From Lachnospiraceae bacterium (GTDB taxonomy: Bacteria > Bacillota > Clostridia > Lachnospirales > Lachnospiraceae), in the NCBI GenBank assembly GCA_021203205.1, contig JAJQBQ010000017.1, positions 1 to 64,000 on the forward strand: 64,000 nucleotides of DNA, written 5' to 3'. Both the position numbers and the translations under genes were made by a program. The notes below the pieces were generated by a model. The model ran no database searches, was not told the origin of the DNA, and saw only the letters and a program-made list of their open reading frames with translations. How positions within the stretch are numbered: the stretch's first letter is position 1; every line of letters starts with the position of its first letter. This document shows, piece by piece, positions 60,938-64,000 of the stretch.

Positions 60938-62932
60938 CTATCGTCCGCAACATTTTTTGTACTTCTTCCCACTTCCGCAGGGACAAGGGGCATTGCGACC
61001 AACCTTCGGCTGCATGCGACGATAAGTCGTGTCAACTGAAGTACCAAATTCGTACGCTTCTGCCAATTCTCCCCGGCCATTACCGGAAGCGGAAACGGAC
61101 GTACCATCAAGAATGACAGAGCCTGCCGAAATTCCCTCTTTCCCATTTTTTGTTACGCCTGCAGAAATCTTCATTCCATCCGTTCCGGGAATGGAAATTC
61201 CTGTTTTCCCGAAAACCTGGTTGATAGATGCAGGTGCCTGACCGGATGTTGTCATTCCACCATTTTTCTGTCCGCTCTCAACCAGTTTGCGATTTTTCAG
61301 TTCCTTTTTCTGCTCCCGAAGCATACCATCCCGTGCCATCTGCATGATTGAATCTAATGTCATATCATCTGGAAATGCCTTTTTTAATTCCGTCAAAGGT
61401 CTTTCCAATGCCAATTGATACTCTCCGACTTCCAGAAGCGACACTGCAAGCAGATATTCCAATTCTCCATTTTCCACTCCCGAATCCATCCATAAACGAG
61501 AAAACTTTGCAGTCTTTTGTCTTCCGACATGCATAGTCCAGATTTGATAGATTGCCAGCTGTGTTTCTTCCGGGAATTCGCGCAGGTGCGTATCCCATTT
61601 TATCCTGCGCATTTTTTTGCAGTCAGTACTTTCCTTTATCTCCTCCGGCAGGGCAGAACTATGTTCTGCTTCAGTATTCCCCGTCTTTTCTTCCTCTGAC
61701 CGGGAAGCCGACTCGGATCCGACACCGGTTTCATAATCAATCATCGAGAATTTCCCGCATATAACCGCCAGCGGAATATTCATTCGCCGGGCATATTCCT
61801 GTCGGGAATACCCCTTATATTTTACCAGCCCCGTTGTCAGATATATTCCAAGCATGGTCTGCCACAGATAAGAATTCATATCCAGCGTATCAATACAGCA
61901 ATACGCTTCCAGCCTTTCCCAAAGTTCTTTCAGATTACTGCCCTCCAGTGCCAGGACATATTCACCATACACCCATCTCTTAAGTTCAGATTCTTCAATA
62001 TCATAGCTTTCGTAAAGCGTATCATAAAGGTCTTTCCACGCCGGATACATCGCCCAGCAATCGCATGCGGCCAGTTTTCGCTCTTTCGCCGTAAAATTCC
62101 GGTACTCCAGGCTGTGCCAATCATCTATTTCATCATTCGAATCAAATTTTACTGCCTGAATCTTTGCCAGGCAGATCGCTTCTCTCCCGCTTTCTGTCTG
62201 ACCCGTATTGAGTTTTCCCCTGGTTCTTGGCCCCAGATAAACACAGCGCTCTATCTCCTCTACCTCCGTATTTCGTTCATAGTATTCCCGATATTTCTTA
62301 CAAAAGGCCCCCATAGATATGACACCATACAAATTCAAAATTGCCATGCACTGTTTTTCCATTGTCTGTGCTTTCTCGCAAAGCTTTTTCCACTCGATTT
62401 CCGTATGTGTCGCAAGGATTTCTCCCATTCCCTTTGTCTGACGCAGCATCAGTAATTTGCTGCGATTCACCGTTTCCACACTCAGATCCATCAACCCCAA
62501 CCGCAGGGCCAAATCTATAAGGTTCTGATCCGGAACGCTCGTGCATACCATATTCGGCATCTTCACAAATTTCAGCAACCGCTCCATCTGATTCCACTCG
62601 AAAAGATATGCCAGGTAATCCGGATGCGATTTCATACGATTCCAGATGGCTTCCTCTGATGTCGCGGCATTCTTAAGCTCCTCCCCGGTAACGCCAAATA
62701 ACCGGGCATACTCCTTTACACTCTTTTCGCTCATCCCAAGCAGAAGTTCCGCCGGACTCTTGCGACTGATATTTTTAGCGACTGTAAATTTTCCGCAAAA
62801 ATCATTCCAGATTTCCACGCGCATTTCGACAGGAGACTTCCACTGCTGTTCTCTTTCCAAATCACGATCTTCCAGCGAAAAACCCTGCTGTTCCTTTTCC
62901 GGATTACTCTTTTTCTTTTCACAAAGTGTCAT
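60938..62932 (-). CDS. Large SEC-C motif protein, unknown function
   Basis: A 664-residue protein, helical throughout, ending in a SEC-C zinc-binding motif ([20 protein letters not shown]). The main part (about 30-420) has Trp- and Leu-rich helices resembling repeats ([28 protein letters not shown]), then a Ser/Glu linker and a final segment. No enzymatic signature was recognised. It is the second SEC-C protein in the window. A promoter with an inverted repeat lies 165 bp upstream. Suspected roles for SEC-C tails are zinc-dependent protein or ribosome binding. Confidence 0.8.
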   Translation of the reverse strand: MTLCEKKKSNPEKEQQGFSLEDRDLEREQQWKSPVEMRVEIWNDFCGKFTVAKNISRKSPAELLLGMSEKSVKEYARLFGVTGEELKNAATSEEAIWNRMKSHPDYLAYLFEWNQMERLLKFVKMPNMVCTSVPDQNLIDLALRLGLMDLSVETVNRSKLLMLRQTKGMGEILATHTEIEWKKLCEKAQTMEKQCMAILNLYGVISMGAFCKKYREYYERNTEVEEIERCVYLGPRTRGKLNTGQTESGREAICLAKIQAVKFDSNDEIDDWHSLEYRNFTAKERKLAACDCWAMYPAWKDLYDTLYESYDIEESELKRWVYGEYVLALEGSNLKELWERLEAYCCIDTLDMNSYLWQTMLGIYLTTGLVKYKGYSRQEYARRMNIPLAVICGKFSMIDYETGVGSESASRSEEEKTGNTEAEHSSALPEEIKESTDCKKMRRIKWDTHLREFPEETQLAIYQIWTMHVGRQKTAKFSRLWMDSGVENGELEYLLAVSLLEVGEYQLALERPLTELKKAFPDDMTLDSIMQMARDGMLREQKKELKNRKLVESGQKNGGMTTSGQAPASINQVFGKTGISIPGTDGMKISAGVTKNGKEGISAGSVILDGTSVSASGNGRGELAEAYEFGTSVDTTYRRMQPKVGRNAPCPCGSGKKYKKCCGR

Positions 62933-63073
62933 TTTCGCTCCTATACCCCTACCTTATTCTTTTCGACTCCGGCCAAATTCAGTGTGACAAATAACTTTTC
63001 AGAAATAGTATCCATTTTCGATAGCAATTCTGCGCTGAAAATGTCTATTTCAACTCCCCGCTGTCTGAAAACA

Positions 63074-63127
63074 AAATTCCTGTGCAACTGCATCGCACAG
63101 TATAACACAGGAAATTTTTACATACAA
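63074..63127 (-). promoter_or_regulatory. Promoter and inverted repeat upstream of the large SEC-C gene
   Basis: On the minus strand TTGTAT (63127-63122) and TATACT (63104-63099) are 17 bp apart. AAAATTCCTGTG (63074-63085) is an imperfect inverted match to CACAGGAAATTTT (about 63106-63118), so the arms flank the -10. This could be an operator. Nothing else was seen in 62933-63218. Confidence 0.5.
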
Positions 63128-63218
63128 TCTTTTTTACTCACCACAGATGTTCTTTTTATGCCTTTTTATGTACTGGCAGGGACGTATCTTTTTACGCACT
63201 CATCGCTGTATATCATTT

Positions 63219-63467
63219 TTATGCACTCTCTGCAATGTCGTCCGCGATGACAAGGATGTCATCGACCTTCACCCCAAATACGGCCGCAAGCACCACAAGA
63301 TTGTCGACCGTCGGCAGCGCCGCGCCGTGCTGCCACTTGTACAGCGCCTGCGGCGTGGAAAATCCGAAGATATCCTGCAAATCCTTCACGGACAGCCCCG
63401 CGCGGATGCGTAGATTTCGTATGTTCTGGCCCGTTCCGGCCATGTCGATGATTGGATAGTTTGACAT
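63219..63467 (-). CDS. XRE-family helix-turn-helix regulator
   Basis: An 82-residue protein that is almost only a helix-turn-helix domain: GQNIRNLRIRAGLSVKDLQDIFGFSTPQALYKWQHG, then PTVDNLVVLAAVFGVKVDDIL (residues about 13-75). It resembles Cro/CI-type repressors. GAAGGG lies 5-6 bases before the ATG at 63467. It lies between the large SEC-C gene and rtcB. Its target is unknown. Confidence 0.9.
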   Translation of the reverse strand: MSNYPIIDMAGTGQNIRNLRIRAGLSVKDLQDIFGFSTPQALYKWQHGAALPTVDNLVVLAAVFGVKVDDILVIADDIAESA

Positions 63468-63705
63468 TTTTCCCTTCTTTCTTTATACGAAGCAATCATG
63501 ATACAGGTGTGTAAAAACACGACATCCACATCTCGTAAGTTTTTCATACGTATATCATCAAAATCTCCGTCCACATCTTAAATTATCGGCTCCGAACGTC
63601 TGACTTTGAAAAAATATCTCTTCTATCCCAAAACCCTGGAGTTCAAATATTTTTCCTGCAAACTGCGGTTACAGCACTTTCCACAGTTCATTGTTATTTG
63701 CTCTG

Positions 63706-64000
63706 CTATTCGGATGCCTTAAAATTATATATCGGTTTTAACACTTCCAGGATATCCACAGATTCCCGGATGTCATCCACAATATCACTCAGCGATTTAT
63801 ATGCCATCGGCGCCTCATCGAGCGTCGCCTGGCAGACAGATGTTGTGTAAACATCTCTCATCGCCTCGCTGTAATCCTCCATGGACAGGCTCTCTTTCGC
63901 CTTCTTTCGCGACATCATGCGGCCCGCCCCGTGAGGCGCTGAATGGTTCCATTCCGGATTTCCTTTGCCAACCGCAAGGATGCTGCCGTCTCTCATGTTG
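63706..64000 (-). CDS. rtcB: RtcB-type RNA ligase, C-terminal part (gene runs off the window)
   Basis: Only the last 98 codons are inside the window; the frame stays open past base 64000. RtcB joins RNA ends with a 2',3'-cyclic phosphate or 3'-phosphate to a 5'-OH, using GTP and manganese. The segment NPEWNHSAPHGAGRMMSRKKA has the HGAGR loop with the RtcB metal/GMP-linked region, and DEAPMAYKSLSDIVDDI matches the family's conserved end. The XRE regulator lies downstream, about 240 bp away. Confidence 0.9.
   Translation of the reverse strand, partial: NMRDGSILAVGKGNPEWNHSAPHGAGRMMSRKKAKESLSMEDYSEAMRDVYTTSVCQATLDEAPMAYKSLSDIVDDIRESVDILEVLKPIYNFKASE

Noticed and set aside
63386..63574. Small minus-strand frame overlapping the XRE gene start
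   Set aside because: No ribosome binding site and it overlaps a recognised regulator in another frame.

Overview
The window looks like a chromosome segment of a Gram-positive anaerobe of the class Clostridia, most likely family Lachnospiraceae. Evidence: the tig-clpP-clpX order, a GlgC/GlgD pair, a DnaD-domain plus DnaC-like loader pair, a YtrA-type GntR/ABC cassette, strong GGAGG ribosome binding sites, and a tRNA gene without an encoded CCA end. GC content is moderate. No phage, insertion sequence, CRISPR array or rRNA was seen.

Layout. 0.2-3.8 kb: tig, clpP and clpX (minus strand). 4-6 kb: a tandem-GNAT acetyltransferase and a membrane-anchored LytM-like protein whose metal ligands look lost. 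6.3-10.9 kb: a cobamide cluster with cbiC, a CobQ-CobA fusion and a degenerate CbiE/CbiT-like protein. 10.9-12 kb: a YafQ-like toxin with its antitoxin, then greA. 12.3-18.4 kb: two paralogous large ABC permeases, one ATPase and a YtrA-like repressor, with a probable YtrA operator at the head. 18.8-22.8 kb: a secreted GH43 glycosidase with a doubled signal-like segment, a SEC-C protein and a lipoprotein. 23-28 kb: purA, asnS and two related membrane proteins. 28.6-31.3 kb (plus strand): plsC, a small membrane protein, tRNA-Pro(GGG) and an aldo/keto reductase. 31.5-36.2 kb: a GT2 glycosyltransferase, a DUF2079 membrane protein and a PucR-type regulator. 36.6 kb: a 58-codon gene with its own promoter and terminator. 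36.9-45.4 kb: a D,D-carboxypeptidase, mfd, pth, glgD and glgC. 46.4-52.3 kb (plus): murC, the DnaD/DnaC-like pair and prs. 52.5-64 kb: a YhaN/YhaO-like pair, a small conserved-looking protein, pgi, a membrane protein, mtnN, a large SEC-C protein, an XRE regulator and the 3' part of rtcB.

Most genes are housekeeping: proteostasis, cell wall (murC, carboxypeptidase), glycogen and sugar phosphate (glgC, glgD, pgi), nucleotide (purA, prs), translation (asnS, pth, tRNA-Pro), replication and repair (DnaD/DnaC-like, mfd, YhaN/O-like). The most unusual feature is between the genes. Many intergenic gaps hold long nested palindromes of 60-235 bp, often made of several perfect stems. Some share modules, and many small stems are capped by the same GCGAAGC mini-hairpin. 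They sit at gene ends, in leaders and between operon members. This looks like a dispersed family of fold-back elements and is the best candidate here for something undescribed. A second is the degenerate CbiET-like protein beside the CobQ-CobA fusion.
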